In this document: one piece after another, positions 34,143 through 46,888 of the stretch
Position numbering within the stretch: position 1 is the stretch's first letter
How the letters are laid out: each line of letters begins with the position of its first letter
DNA from: Ariolimax columbianus
Taxonomy: Eukaryota > Mollusca > Gastropoda > Stylommatophora > Arionidae
Assembly: GCA_036924085.1 (NCBI GenBank)
Contig: JAVGWX010000005.1
Location: 82,202,666-82,266,665 of the forward strand
Length of the DNA stretch: 64,000 bases
Reading direction: 5' to 3'
Position numbers and translations under genes: made by a program
The notes under the pieces: model-generated
The model's database searches: none
What the model saw: only the letters and a program-made list of their open reading frames with translations
Told to the model about the DNA's origin: nothing

Positions 34143-35784
34143 TTCTTCTTCTTCGTTCGCTGTCAGACGTCAACTTGAATTTGTTCGAAGAAAGCAGCTG
34201 TCATCCTGAGGCTGTCAACACTGCCATATAGCTTGTCTAGTGTTGCCACTGGTGATGGCCACATGTGCTTTCTCTGGTCGTCGTGTAATGGGCAATTTTG
34301 CAGCAGATGTTCAGAGGTTATTTTCCCTGTACCACATGTGCATTCGTCAGTACCACCTATCTTCAGTTTATTGAATAGATGGTACCTCAGTCTGTTGTGG
34401 CCTGCACGGAGTCTGAAGACCACGACCTGCTCTCTTCTGTTCAGCTATTAATAGGCATCAGTTTTTGTGTAGCCAGTATGCTCTTTTTCCCATTTGGCCA
34501 TGTATCTGTCCCAAATAAACCTTTTGGACTCTTCGTAGGTCATACTAGAATCTGGTTGTGGTAATCTTCCACCTTCTTTTGCCAGTCTGTCTACCTCCTC
34601 GTTGCATTGAATGTTACAATGGGATGGAACCCACTGTACCACTACTCTTTTTGGTGCGGACTGCTGGCATAGTTGACAGAGTACTGTTCTTAAATCATGA
34701 AGTTCAGTATTTTTCTGGCTTTTTAGTGCTGTAACCACGGACAGGGCATCTGTAAACATGACTATCTGGCTTTCATTGCTTCTACTGCAGCCTTCAGTGC
34801 CTCTGCCTCCGCTCTGAAATTGCTTGAGAATTTTCCAGTTGCCACTGACAGTGTTATTTTCTACCATTTGTTAGGCTCAGGAATAATCCTCCCCCTCCAT
34901 TCTGTGTTGTGTTTGTTATAAAACCGTTGGTGTTTTCATGGGTCCAGTCCAGGCTTGGGTAGTTTTTCGCTATGTGCCGCAGGGTTTCTTTCTTTTTCAG
35001 TCTGGCTGTTCTTGTTTCCAATACCTGGTATATTTTCTACCACCTCCGGAATGATATGCTGCTTCCATGTGGGTTTGCGTACAGTAGGGATTGGCTTTGG
35101 TGTTGTTATGGTGTTCATAGGGTCTTCGCTCATCTTTGCTTTGGCTAGTTCTGCAAAGTTTCTCCGCTTAGTTTCCCTTTTCCAAATCTATTTAGTCTTT
35201 GGTGCATTGGATGATCTGTCAGTCTTCTTAGTTTCTCTGCTTGCTGCTGGGCTCTGCTGTCTCTTCCATCAGTCATGGATTGCAGGTTTGTATTCTTTAC
35301 AAGTTCTACAATTGGCGTTGACTTCATGCCTCCTGTTATAACTCTCATGGCTTGGTTTTGAAGTTTGCTAATTTTATCAAAGTTCGCCTTTGCTGCTGTT
35401 TCCCATGCCGCAATGCCATACTCGAGAACTGGTCTCACTCTTCCAGTGTACAGTTTTTTCAGTATTCTTTCGGCTGCTCCCCAGCTTGTGCCAGCAAGTT
35501 TCCTCATGATTGCCATTCTTTGTCTTGCTCTCATTCGGTTTCTCTCGATCTGACGTTTTCATGACATGCGCCGATCAAATGTGACGCCTAAGTAGTTTGG
35601 GTTGTCGTTTAGCCGCAGATATTTGCCATTCAGACTTATTTTGGTGTTCTGTGGTTTATTTGAAAGGTAGAATATCGTACATGCTGTTTTTTCTTCATTT
35701 ATTTTAACCAGCCATGATTTCGCCCACTTCTCCGGCAATGTTAGGGCCTGCTGCATCAGATTGTTTGCTACGGTGAGATTTTCG
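34143..35784 (-). pseudogene. I-group LINE copy B, 5'-truncated, nested
   Basis: Minus strand, from the post-RT thumb region (SWLVKINEEKTA near 35700, NYLGVTFDRRMS near 35590) through a conserved linker (GRVRPVLEYGIAAW near 35440) and RNase H (VPSHCNIQCNEEVDRLAKEG near 34600) to the C-terminal CTCGTGK..EHLLQNCP block. It ends with the stop near 34163 and a (TTC)n tail (minus-strand GAA) at 34143-34155. The first RNase H Asp block is damaged: TGGACC has lost part of YTDGSV near 34925. Bounded by AGCAGATAC (34134-34142) and AGCAGGTAC (35785-35793). Confidence 0.9.
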
Positions 35785-36370
35785 AGCAGGTACAAGAATG
35801 AAGGTATTTGAGAACTGGTTTTTTGCTGATGGTTGCAGACTCGACAGAGAGGAGAGATAGAGATGAGAGTGCAAACGCTGTCACGTACCAGCTGTCTCCA
35901 CTTCTAAGACACCCAACGATTTTCCTCCAGGCAATAAAAACAGATGATAAATAGCATCTTCATCCCAACCCAGTGCTACCAGTGCCAGACATGGGCATTG
36001 AATAAGGCCCAGGAACGAAAGTTAGCTGCCTACAAAACATACCTAACAACACCAGAAGAAACACAATCATAAATATGAGTATTCAGGATAAGGTTGAAAT
36101 AATTCCCTTCCAACAGCACATCAAGCAACAAGGAACGAATTGGTTTGACCACATTGTAAGAATGCAACCAGACCACATTGTTCATGCAACCTTTCACAGG
36201 AGAACATCAGGAAGAAGACCAAGAGGTAGGCCGAGGAAAATGTGGATAGACGGCGTAAACAAGACCTGTCGTAAATTGGGGAAACATTTGACTCAGCCAC
36301 GAGATAGGCGAGAGACAAATACATACCACGACACTGGACTACAACCTAGTAGAAAGTGAGACGATAAAAG
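35785..36370 (+). pseudogene. RTE-like LINE, 3' portion, continuing after LINE copy B
   Basis: Picks up where 34142 stopped: SANAVTYQLSPLLRHPTI (about 35870), CQTWALNKAQERKLAAYKTY (about 35985) and the C-terminal GRRPRGRPRKMWIDGVNKT block (about 36210). Together with 33490-34142 this makes one LINE interrupted by copy B. Stops and frameshifts show both were dead or died afterwards. Confidence 0.85.
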
Positions 36371-37419
36371 AGAAGAAGATGAAGAATGACGGGCATATGT
36401 TCTGCATGGGTCAGCTAGTATACATTAATATGTTTAGATTATCGTATCAATTACATATACTTGTAAGTTTTCTTTCTAAATGATATACGATATTTTAATA
36501 TGTGGCAGAGATCAAGGTAACCGAATGATACATATGCCGTCAATAAATGCATTTATTTGAGAATAATGTGGTGTTTTTTTCAATGTAAATGCCTTGCTAT
36601 TAAATAATGAAAAGGCATTTATATTTTAAAGCTGTGTGAACCTTTCTAGTGTAATTTGAACATTCGGCTTATAAATGTTAGTGCTTCCAAAAGTCAAATT
36701 CTGAACTTGGATAGAACCAGCAATTTATTTGGTTTTATACAGAAAGTCTGCGTCAACAAGAACTGAGACTCCTGCAGTTCAATCTGTGACATGATGAGAC
36801 AGCAAAGTTCATCTCCACTCCTTAATCCACTTTTAAGGCATGCCTGTCTTTAGTGGACCTATTTTGTACTGCGTAGTAAAACCTGCGATTCTTCCTGGCC
36901 ATTTCATGGAGGACAGCAGGACAAACTCAGAAGTGCAATCTCGCACCGGTCTACTGTGCATATAGTGAAGACTACATTGGTTTGATCGTGTTCGTTACAT
37001 GAAAGAATGAACATTTTCCCAAAAGATTATTTCATAGACAGTTTGCGGAAGGTAAAAGAATAGTCGGCCGACTACAGCTGAGGTTCAAAGATGTGAGTAG
37101 CCGGAATATTAATCGGGCAAGGATCTGACATTCTTGGAAGACCAATCTGCAGACTCATCCACGTAAAGAGGTTTCCTGAATAGCCACCTTCGTCTGGGCG
37201 AAAATAGCTTTTTTTTGCACGGAGAAATGAATAGATAAGACCACAGATAAATTGGGAAAAAAAGCTCGTTAGAGATTTACCACTCCAGAGTGGGATGATC
37301 GTATGGTCAGTCATGACTGTCACCTTGAGTATGTGTGTGTTCTTATGACTGATCGAGCCAATTCGAGCGTGGAAAAGTCAATGGCACGACAGGCAAACGT
37401 AGTCAACAGTCAGGTCAGG
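36371..37419. other. No recognisable gene
   Basis: No convincing coding blocks or repeats. Confidence 0.5.
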
Positions 37420-38560
37420 TCATCCCGTAACCGGTGAGGTCGTTGGGGCACACATGAAGATATCAATCCCACGCCACCCTTCTCTGTCAGCGGCCGCATC
37501 CTGTGCCTCTTCTGGTTGTAGATTGATCCATTCTTTTATGTTGTCCTCCCACCTCTTTTTGGAACAGCCCCTTCGTCGTCTGTCTTGCACCTTTCAATGC
37601 AGTATCGTATTTGCAAGACCATTTGATCTCGATATGTGACAGTACCAAGTGAGTTTCCTTCTTTTGACAGTTGCCAAGAGGTCTACAAAAGGCCCAATTG
37701 CTGTCGTAATTCTATCTCGTGTTTCCTCATTTGTAACTCGATCTTTGTACATGACGTTTAAAAGTCTTCGAAAACATATCATCTCCAAGGCCTGTATCCT
37801 TCGTTGAAGGTCAGCTGTAACTGTCCATGTCTCACAAGCATAGGGGAATATTGACAAGACCAATGTACGCATTAATATGATTTTCGTGCATAGTGCTAAC
37901 AGTTTATCTTGCCAGATTTGTTAAGCCGTGCAAGCGCCGCTATTGTCTGAGCTATTCTAGCCAATACCTTGCCTTTTGATCCTTCACTGACAATCGAACC
38001 CATATATTTAAACGGTCAACCACTTCGATTTTTTGGTCTTTAGCTTTTATCCTACTGTTGAAGCCCTCTGCGTTGTTGGTAATTAATTTTGCCGTTGCAG
38101 CGTTTATCTCCAGACCATAGTCATTAGCTGTTTTAATGAGCCTACTGACTCACTCCTGGAGTTCTGCTTCTGAACCCGTCAACTTGTCGAAGTCATCTGC
38201 AAAACGAAGGTTGGTAATCGTTCGGCCTCCTATCTTGACATTACCAGCGTGACCTTCAAATGTCTCATTCAAAATTCTCTTAAGGGATATACTGAAAAGG
38301 GTTGGAGAGAGTGCACAACCCTGTCTTACACCAACTGATGTGCGAAACCATCCTCATGGTTGTCCATAGCGCTTTATGCCACGCCCTATCAAACGCCGCC
38401 TTCTTAAAATCAACAAACAGAAGATACAGTTTTTTCTGCTATTCTAGATACTTCTCGCTTAGCAGCCTTAAAAATATGTTCTGTAGTGCTTATTCTCTGT
38501 CTGAACCTTGCTTGCTCCTGAGCAATGAAGTTCTCTGCTTGGGGTTTCAATCGGTCGAGG
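37420..38560 (-). pseudogene. RTE-like LINE, RT and C-terminal part (minus strand)
   Basis: Minus strand, in order: SVGVRQGCALSPTLFSISL (about 38340-38280), NLRFADDFDKLTGSEAEL (about 38215-38165; FADD catalytic box), then FPYACETWTVTADLQRRIQ (about 37850-37795), RLLNVMYKDRVTNEE (about 37770-37725), and ATVKRRKLTWYCHISRS. The same family is represented by 32480-32960. There are several frameshifts and the endonuclease part is not seen. Confidence 0.85.
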
Positions 38561-38779
38561 ATTAATCTAAGTCAGCAGTTGTCTCTCCTATTTTATCCGA
38601 TCTTGACTTCCTGATTGCACGTCTATCTTGAGCTGCCTGGATACGGAGACCCTCGCTGAGTTCAACGTCGTATGTGACCGTACTCTTCCACGTTGAGCGT
38701 TTTTCAGCCAAGTGTTTATGTCTATTTGCCAGCACTTAGGTACTCATTCGGACTGTCCTTGAAACGTTTTTGTTTTTTT

Positions 38780-39690
38780 CGTTTTTGTGATCGTTCGCAT
38801 CATTCAGTTCACTATGGGGCGAGCCCATCGCAATTGAGATTTTTGTAAAAGTGCAGGAATACTTTCCATGTTGGCTCTGAATGGCACTTCAGTATCTGGA
38901 ATATGGTCCTGCTCCCAGCGTATACACAGTTTGCGTCTCAGACAGTTCTTGTGAAAATGATTTAATCTCCTGGCGTCACCAGGGTCGACAAGCCAGTTCT
39001 CACACGCATAGAGCAGCATGGTGACAATGACGCCACGGTAGACCTTCAGCTTAGTCATTATGCTGATTCCTCGATGTTCCCATACTGTTGTTCACATTCA
39101 GCCAAATGCAGTCCTGGCTTTTTAAAAAAAAAAATTTTATTAGCCAGCTCATCAGTAATTGTCACTGATCTCAACAGTGTGCTTCCGAGGTAGACACATT
39201 TTTTTCATTTTAACATTTTTCAACCACTTGTAATTTCTGTCGCCTCACTGTAACAACTGACTGTGTATACGATGTGCCTGGTGCGGGTTGATACATGGCC
39301 TCGGTTTTCTTTGTGCTAATTGTCAAGCCAAAGTTGTCAGAAACAGCAAAGAACCGGTCCATACCATTCTGCATATTCCGTTTTGAGGTACTGTTCAGAG
39401 CAAAGCCATTCGGAAAACAAGAGTTCGCATATCTTTTTACCTTTGTCTTCTCCTTCAGTCTGCGGAGATGGAATAGACCACCATCCATGCTGTACTTTAT
39501 TGGTATTATTGATGGTGTCCGTCAGCATAGCTGAAAACATCATACTGAACAGTGTTAGAGCATGTACACATCCCTGTTTCACACCATCGCCATTGTTGAC
39601 CTTGAATGGTGGAGAGGTATCGCCGCTATCAAATACATTTGCCGTCCTCGTGAATTTGTTTCACCACGGTTACAAATTTGCTAGGACAGC
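38780..39690 (-). pseudogene. Another LINE RT fragment (minus strand)
   Basis: Minus-strand blocks: VKQGCVHALTLFSMMFSAML (about 39585-39525), DGGLFHLRRLKEKTKVKR (about 39485-39435), FGLTISTKKTEAMYQPAPG (about 39335-39280), TKLKVYRGVIVTMLLYACEN (about 39055-38998) and ANMESIPALLQKSQLRWA (about 38870-38820). The order is that of the RT palm, thumb and C-terminal segment of a common endonuclease-RT LINE family. The catalytic ADD box is lost in the damaged stretch near 39420. Confidence 0.85.
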
Positions 39691-39702
39691 AGAATTTAGA
39701 TA

Positions 39703-39788
39703 TGATATATATATACTATGATATACTATACTATACTATACTATTCTATATTATGCTATGCTATGCTAAATTATATTATACTATACTA
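39703..39788. repeat. TATAC-type microsatellite
   Basis: Imperfect ACTATACTATACTAT and ATGCTATGCTA repeats. Confidence 0.9.
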
Positions 39789-39879
39789 GTAAGATGCCTA
39801 ATGGATCTCTTCAAGATAACAGCCCACACGTACACATATTGTTAGTCCCTGTTTTACTATTTCTCACTGCAAAGGTACG

Positions 39880-40720
39880 TGGTTCAACTTCCGTACTACC
39901 AATACTACTACTACCACCACAACCACCCCTACTACAACAACAACTACTGCCACTACTACTACTACAATTAATACTACCACATCCACTGTCACTACTACTA
40001 CTACCACCGCATCTTCTGCTACTACAATCACTACTAATATTACCACTACTACTACCACCACCACCACTACTGCAACAAACACTACTGTCATTACTACTAT
40101 CACTACTACTGCTACTATTACCGCTCCTGCAGCTGCTGCTAAAACTACTTCTATTATTACAACTGTAAAACTAATACTATTATTACTACATATTGATGCT
40201 ACTACCTCTACACCTTACGGTAAAAGAGGAGCGACTAAGTAAGTAATTGCTGCTACTACTACTGCTACTACTACTACTACATTACCACCACTACAATCGT
40301 CTATTACCAATACCATTACCACTGCCACTACTACTACTACTGCTACTACTACTATTACTAGTTACTACTGTAACTACAATATTACTACTGCTACCACTGC
40401 AATACTACTACCTAATACTATTACTATAGCTACCACTACTACTACTGCTGCTGCTACTACCACTTTAACACTACTACTACTACTACTACTACTGCCGCTA
40501 GTACCCCTTCAACACAGCTACTACTACTGCAGTTACTACCTCTTTAACACAACAGTTATTACTTCTGCTGCTAGTTGTACTACTACTACAACAGTTGCTG
40601 CTACTAAATTGCTATTGCTACTACTACAACTACTATTGTACTACTACTACTACTGCTGTTAATAATGTTACTATTACTACAACATTGCTTTTATTGCTGC
40701 TCCCCTTGCTATGTCGACTT
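39880..40720. repeat. ACT/ACC trinucleotide microsatellite tract
   Basis: More than 800 bp dominated by ACTACTACT with ACC, AAC and GCT interruptions. Leu-rich (plus) and Val-rich (minus) open frames here are artefacts of the triplet period. Confidence 0.93.
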
Positions 40721-42059
40721 ATTATTATGGTTAGTATTTCTTGATGACAGATTCTCACTACGCCTAAAGGCAAGTTCAGTGATAACATAAATTATGGCAC
40801 GCAAATGTGATAACTGCCTGTTCGTTTGTGTGATATGGTATCACATGATCGTTTTATAAACACATAAGCTGAGCTGCACTGTGGCCCTTTATAGCCATGT
40901 GTTTTAATTGATAACTCGTGAACAGGGAAGTATTCGTACAAGGATATTCTTATACTGATAACATGTTTGTGACATCTCGTATCGTTGCAGCCATTACCGT
41001 TCAAGTTCACTGTAACATTCCTAGCCCATTTCACAAAACATATAAAGACAGTTATAAAGGAGTATATGGTGTAGGGGATGAAGTGTTAGATACTTTATTG
41101 CACTAGATCGGGGACTTTTGTAATGTGTGATAACTAGTTTTCATCCCCCGCGTTTTGTTTCCCTAAATTGTAAATTATGTAACCATTTACAACTGGGTAT
41201 ATTGGACCGTGTGTAGGCCAGATGCTGCGACGGACAAGTTAAGTATTCTGTTGCCCTGTCACCCAGACACTGATCAGGGTAAGTAGATTAAGTACAGTGT
41301 CAACATCCGGGCTAAAATTTGTTTGCAGTGTTAATAGTGAGTAGTTCAAACCTTGTGTGATCAGTCTTCGCTTCTATACAAGTGAAATGTGAAGTCACAA
41401 CTACCACGGGCACGTTTGCAGGAAGTCTGTACTACAAAATTTGTAGGGGTGGTTTCAATCAAAATTGTTTTGTTTTGCATTATGGAGTTCCTCGTGCTCA
41501 TCTCTCTTTAAGGGCCTTTTCAACATGATTGATGCTTGAAAGGTCAATGAATTCAACTCTTTTCAAACCGGGAAAATGGTCCAAGAGGCAGTTTAAGTGT
41601 TGGAGGCAGCTGGCGACTCATAGTTGGCAGTTTCCAGATAGAACAGATATGTACAAGACCATATTCCATCTCTATGTAGCGATCCTGCATCATTGCAGAC
41701 TGTTTGAGATAACAGGGTTCGAAGAGGGAAGACAAACCCAATTTTTAAAATGCACAGTGCTGAAATTAGATGTTTTGTGGCAAAATGCAAAAGCTCAGAT
41801 AATGCAGTCTAGCTGTAAGCTACGACATAATGTAACATAATGTGCTTTTCAGGACAAACGAAGAAGTAAATGATGAATAAACATCAAGAAGAAGAAAACT
41901 GACTATTACTATGGAGAAAAAAGGGTAATTTCCCGCAACAGTTCCCACGTAAACATACATTGGTTGGGATTTTAAAGCTTCTCACTGATTAAAGTTTGTG
42001 CTGGTATCAGACCTCGATGACGTAACCAATGTGTTGTACTTGCTGGCCCGATCGCCCAA
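40721..42059. other. No recognisable gene
   Basis: A block GGGGATGAAGTGTTAGATAC near 41078 resembles sequence near 2407 and 58208. An open frame at 41529-41840 has no recognisable family. Confidence 0.5.
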
Positions 42060-42790
42060 ACGGAAACCGAATTACAGATCCTCATTGATAGGTTGGCAAA
42101 ATCACGTGATCTGTTTGGACTCACCATCAGCGTAAATAAAACAAAAGTGATCATTCAATGTGCAAATCCTCCAGACATTGTCTTGAGCGATAAATATCTG
42201 GAGGTAGTAAATCACTTCAAATACCTCGGATCTATCATCACCGACAACCTTTCACTGGACGCGGAGCTGCAGAAGCGATTAGGAATGGTATCATCAGCAC
42301 TTGCCAGGCTCTCGCAGAGAGAGTGGAATAGCAACATGCTGACCATCTTATCAAAGGTTGCTGTGTACAGATCATGTGTGATTATTACCCTGCTCTATAG
42401 CAGCGAAACATGGACACTGTATGCCTCACATGAAAAAAGGGTAAATGCTTTTCATATGAGCTGCCTGAGACGCATACTTTGAATTTCATGGAGTGACAGA
42501 GGAACTAACAACGAAGTGAAGCGTGACCTGAAGCCGTTGGATATGAACATCTGCAACTGGGAGGAGCTTGCCAAAGACAGGCTAGGATGGAGGAAGGCTT
42601 TGTGTGTTGGTCTGCAGGCAGGGGAAGACAAGATGCGTCTAGGACAGACCCGGCTGGAGGAAGGCTTTGTGTGTTGGTCTGCAGGCAGGGGAAGACAAGA
42701 TGCGTCTAGATGCAGACCACAAACGTTTGCGGCAAAAGTTAGGGCAACAACTGACTGTCACCTCTCTAGTGTGAAGCCTATTGTCTCTTG
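42060..42790 (+). pseudogene. LINE RT thumb and C-terminal fragment (plus strand)
   Basis: Plus strand: FGLTISVNKTKVIIQCANPP (about 42116), VVNHFKYLGSIITDNLSLD (about 42207), VAVYRSCVIITLLYSSETWT (about 42358) and HMSCLRRIL followed by an in-frame TGA. It resembles the family at 38780-39690. A 67-bp tandem duplication (starts 42588 and 42655) interrupts the C-terminal part and shifts the frame. Confidence 0.85.
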
Positions 42791-43033
42791 AGACTGACAG
42801 GATGCCAATCAATCAATCACTAGCTTCTAGATGAGGATTGTCACAAATGATATATCTGCCACCTGCATGTTTGCAGAATGTGAAGCCAGCACCCTTACTT
42901 TTTTTCAATTACGTAATTTCAGAGATGTAAATGTTGTTCGTTCTCTGTGAATTTTTCATGTCTGTACATTTATCGTTTAACAACTTGTTTTTCAAAGTTA
43001 TCAACTATCTTTTCTTCTTCTTCGGTTTCCGGT

Positions 43034-43150
43034 GGTATGTGTAGACAGACTGTCATGTTCTAGTGCCTAGTGTGAGAATGACCTTTATCCGGGTATGTGT
43101 AGACAGACTGTCATATTGTAGTGCCCAGTGTGAGAATGACTTTTAGTAAA
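43034..43150. repeat. Two ~59-bp direct repeats
   Basis: TATGTGTAGACAGACTGTCA starts each copy (about 43035 and 43094), and both continue to GTGTGAGAATGAC. They lie just left of the composite insertion. Confidence 0.85.
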
Positions 43151-43172
43151 TAATCAGGACAAGCATTGTTCT

Positions 43173-43185
43173 TTTCTCTGGGTTT
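43173..43185. other. Target-site duplication of rDNA-LINE composite (left)
   Basis: TTTCTCTGGGTTT, identical in 13 of 13 bases to 50479-50491. It directly abuts the (TTC)n tail of LINE copy C. Joining the two flanks gives one continuous pre-insertion sequence. Confidence 0.85.
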
Positions 43186-43209
43186 CTTCTTCTTCTTCTG
43201 CGTACGCAG

Positions 43210-46200
43210 TCAGACAGTAACCATTATTTTTTTGAAAAAAGCGGCGGTCATCCTGAGGCTGTCGTCACTGCCATATAGCTTGTCTTGCAGTTCCACTGGT
43301 AATGGCCACATCTGCTCTCTCTGATCCTCGTATGTCGGGCAGTTCTGCAGCAGATGTTCAGCGGTCATTTTACCAGTACCGCACGGGCATTCGTCGGTAC
43401 ACCCTATCTTCAATTTGTTGAATAGGTGGTACCTCAGTCTATTGTGGTCAGTGCGAAGTCTGAAGACAACGACCTGCTCTCTTCGGTTCAACTCGTAATA
43501 GGCATCGTTTTTGGTGAAAACCAGTATGTTCGGTTTCCCATTTGGTCATGTATCTGGCTTTGATAAGCCGTTTTGACTCTTCGTACGTCATACTGGTATC
43601 TGTTTGTGGTAGTCTTGCACCTTCTTTTGCCAGTCTGTCTGCCTCCTCGTTGCCTTGGATGTTGCAGTGTGATGGGACCCACTGTACCACTACCCTTTTT
43701 GGTGCGGACTGCTGGCACAGTTTGCAGAGTGCTGCTCTTAAGTCATTAAGCTCAGTGTTTTTATGGCTTTTTAGCGCTGTGACTACGGCGAGAGCATCTG
43801 TCAGCAGGACTATATGGCTCTCATTTTCACTGTGTGTCACCATTTCTTCCACTGCCGCCCTCAGTGCCTCTGCCTCCGCTCTGAAATTGCTTGTGTACCT
43901 ACCAGTAGCGAATGACAGTGTTATTTTTCTGCCATTTGGTAGGTTCAGGGATGCTCCTGCCCCTCCGTTCTGCGTTGTGTTTGTTACAGAACCGTCGGTG
44001 TATGCATGGGTCCAGTCCATGCTTGGGAAGCTTTTCGTTATGAAGCTTAGGGTAGTATCTCTCCTTTCTTTTTCAGTCTGGCAGTTTTTGTTTGCAATAT
44101 ATATATATTTTCTACCACCTCTGGAAATATATCCTGCCTCCAAGTAGGTTTTCTTACAGTAGTGATGGGTTTTGGTGATGTTAGTGCGTTTATGGGATCT
44201 TCGTGCATCTTTGCTTTGGCTATTTCTGCAAAGTTTCTCCGCTTTAGTTTCCCATTTCCCAAATTGTTTAGTCTCTGGTGCATTGGATGGTCGGTCAGTC
44301 TTCGGAGTTTCTCTGACTGCAGCTGGGCTCTGCAGTCTCTTCTATCGGTCATGGATTGCAGTTTTGTAATCTTTTCAAGTTCTACAATTGGCGTTGACTT
44401 CATGCGACCTGTTATAATTCTCATGGCTTGGTTTTGAAGTTTGTTAACTTTATCGAAATTCGCCTTCGCTGCTGTTGTCCATGCCGCAATGCCATACTCG
44501 AGAACTGGTCTCACTCTTCCAGTGTACAGTTTCTTTAGTATGCCTTCATCTGCTCCCCAGCTTGTGCCAGCAAGTTTCCTCATGATTGCCATTCTTTCTC
44601 TGGCTTTCATTTTCTCTCAATCTGACTTTTCCATGTCATGCGCCGATCAAATGTGACTCCCAGATAGGTTTGGTTGTCGTTTGGCTACAGGAATTTGCCA
44701 TTTAGACTTAATTTGGTACTTTGGGGTTTTAATGAAAGCGAGAATATTGTGCATGTGGTTTTCTCCTCGTTTATTTTGACCAGCCATGAGTTCGCCCACT
44801 CTTCCAGCGATGTTAGGGCCGTCTGCATCCGATTTCTTGCTATGGTGAGATTTTTTAGAGGTCCACATAGCCAGATCGTCTGCAAACATTGAGCTATGGA
44901 CTCTTCTTGGTATATTCTCTGTAATATCGTTTATATATACCAGGAAGAGTGTGGGTGACAGTACTCCCCCTTGGGGTACTCCCTGCTCCAGTGTCACCTT
45001 TTTGCTCATCTGCCCTTGTACTTGGACTCTGGCCGTTCTTTGTTTGAGGTAGTGATTGATCCACTTGTACATCTTGCCACAAACATCACTTCTTCTTAGC
45101 TTGACTCTAAGTCCATCTTTCCAGACTTTGTCAAATGCCTTTTCCAGATCCACCCAAACAGCTACTGTGTGTTTCTGTGCCTGGTAGGCATCTTCTATCT
45201 CCTAGGCTATGAGGATGACCTGGTCCTCGGTGGATCTGTGCTGTCTAAAGCCGGCTTGCTGTGGAATTAGTATTCGTTTTTCCTCCAGATGCCACATCAG
45301 TCTGGTGTTTATCATCCGTTCCATCAGCTTGCCGACACAGCTCAGTAGGCTTATGGGCCTGTATCCATTTGGATCTGTTTTGTCCTTTCCTGTTTTTGGT
45401 ACTGGTACCAGTATTGCGTCTTTCCATGCCTGTGGTACAATTCCCTTTTTCCAGCTTTGGTTCAGGACCGATAGCAGTTTCCTCTTCGCTGTTTGGCCCA
45501 GCCCCATCAGCATTTCGTTTGTTATCCCGTCTTTTCCGGGAGATTTCCTTTTCTTTAGTGTTCTCATAGCCTCTTCCATTTCGCGCATTGTTAGTTTGGC
45601 CATCATGTGCTCTTCAGGTGCCGTATTCATGTTTTCGTGTCCCTTTAGCTCTTCGCTAATGCCTGTATGCTTATCTGCAGGGACCTCGATGTGGTTTGCT
45701 CTGGCATAGTGATCGACAAAGGCGTTTGCGGCTTTCTTACCGGTGAGCAAGTTTTCGCCCTGCTTGATAGTAATTTGTTTGTTTGACGGGGTTTCGTCAT
45801 TCATGGCTCTGACTAGCTTCCATAGCTTGTTCCCTTCTTTGTCCAGGCTTAGACTTTCCGTTTTATTTTTCCAGCTTTCTCTTGCTGTTTGCTTGAGAGT
45901 GTGTTTGTACTTCGCCGCGGCGGCTTTGAGGGCGATGTTTGCCTCCATGGATTTTTCTCGCTCTGCCATGTTCCTAGCATTGGGATGGTTTCAGTGGCGG
46001 CTTGCATTATTGCCTTCCTTAGGCTCTCTACCATGGGCTTCATTTTGGTGTTTCGTGTGTTGATGGTTTCACACAGCCCATCTGTCAGGATTGCAAATCT
46101 GTCCCAGTCGGCTCGTTTGTAATTCCAACGTGGGGGCGGTTTTGTTTCCTGTGGGCCTACTTCCATGTCAATGGTTAGCCTGATCGGCCTGTGGTCGCTA

Positions 46201-46888
46201 CCTGCCAGTTGGTTTAGCACCTGGCGGTCTATTTTATGGTGTATGTCCTGTGTGGAGAAGGCCAAATCTGGAGTCGAGGTGGTATGCCATGTTCTTGAAT
46301 AGAAGCTAGGGCTATCCTCCGGCCTATTGATTAGGGAGAGATTTGCATCTATCTCCCAATCTTCCACTTCGTCACCTCTGCTGTCTGTGTCAGAGTATCC
46401 CCATCTCTCCGAGTGGCTATTGAAATCTCCAACTACTATGCAGTTGGAGTCTCTGACCTCCATACTCGAGAGCGATAGGTCTCTATTTGGTGGTCCGTAC
46501 AGATTGCAAATGCGGAGCTTCGTCTATTGAGCCATTATGTCAACTCCTATAATTTCTGCTTGTCCGGTGTGATTGACAGATACCGCGCTACTCGGTATGC
46601 AGTTTCTGGTCAGTATCAGGACCCCTCCTTTGTGGCCTTCTCTATCTAGACGGAAGGTCTGGTATCCTCTGAGAATTTATGATTATTGTTGAGGTGCGTT
46701 TCCTGGATACATGCCACGTCAATCTTACCTTCATGCAGGTGATGTGTTAGGGAAAGTTTTTTGTTAATGACTCCCTCCGCATTCCACTGTAGTATTTTGA
46801 GGGTCTTGAGGTTTTGGTCAATAGAAGTTGCCCCATAGCCATGTGCCTTGACTCCACGACACATGGGTGGGTGACCACCAGTAGTCAA
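43210..46888 (-). pseudogene. I-group LINE copy C ORF2 (APE endonuclease, RT, RNase H), broken
   Basis: The only copy here with the N-terminal part. Endonuclease: LKILQWNAEGV (about 46805), ACIQETHL (about 46715), VVGDFNSH (about 46440-46415) and SDHRPIRL (about 46203-46180). RT: SPGKDGITNEM (about 45545), YRPISLLSC (about 45365), QGVPQGGVLSPTLF (about 44990) and MFADDLAMW (about 44890-44862). RNase H: YTDGSV (about 44005-43990), EAEALRAA and VPSHCNIQGNEEADRLAKEG (about 43685-43625). The C terminus has CPCGTGKMTAEHLLQNC. Damage compared with copy D: a frameshift near 46650, a stop near 46528, a 70-bp deletion near 45978, CAG-to-TAG near 45202, and a TA-repeat frameshift near 44100. The protein would nick target DNA and copy its own RNA, but this copy cannot make it. 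Confidence 0.93.

Noticed and set aside
39794..40429. Leu-rich membrane-like frames
   Set aside because: They derive from ACT/CTA trinucleotide repeats.
43542..46122. Long plus-strand frames over LINE copy C (and likewise 58948-61437 over copy D)
   Set aside because: Antisense shadows of RT and RNase H. No independent domain.
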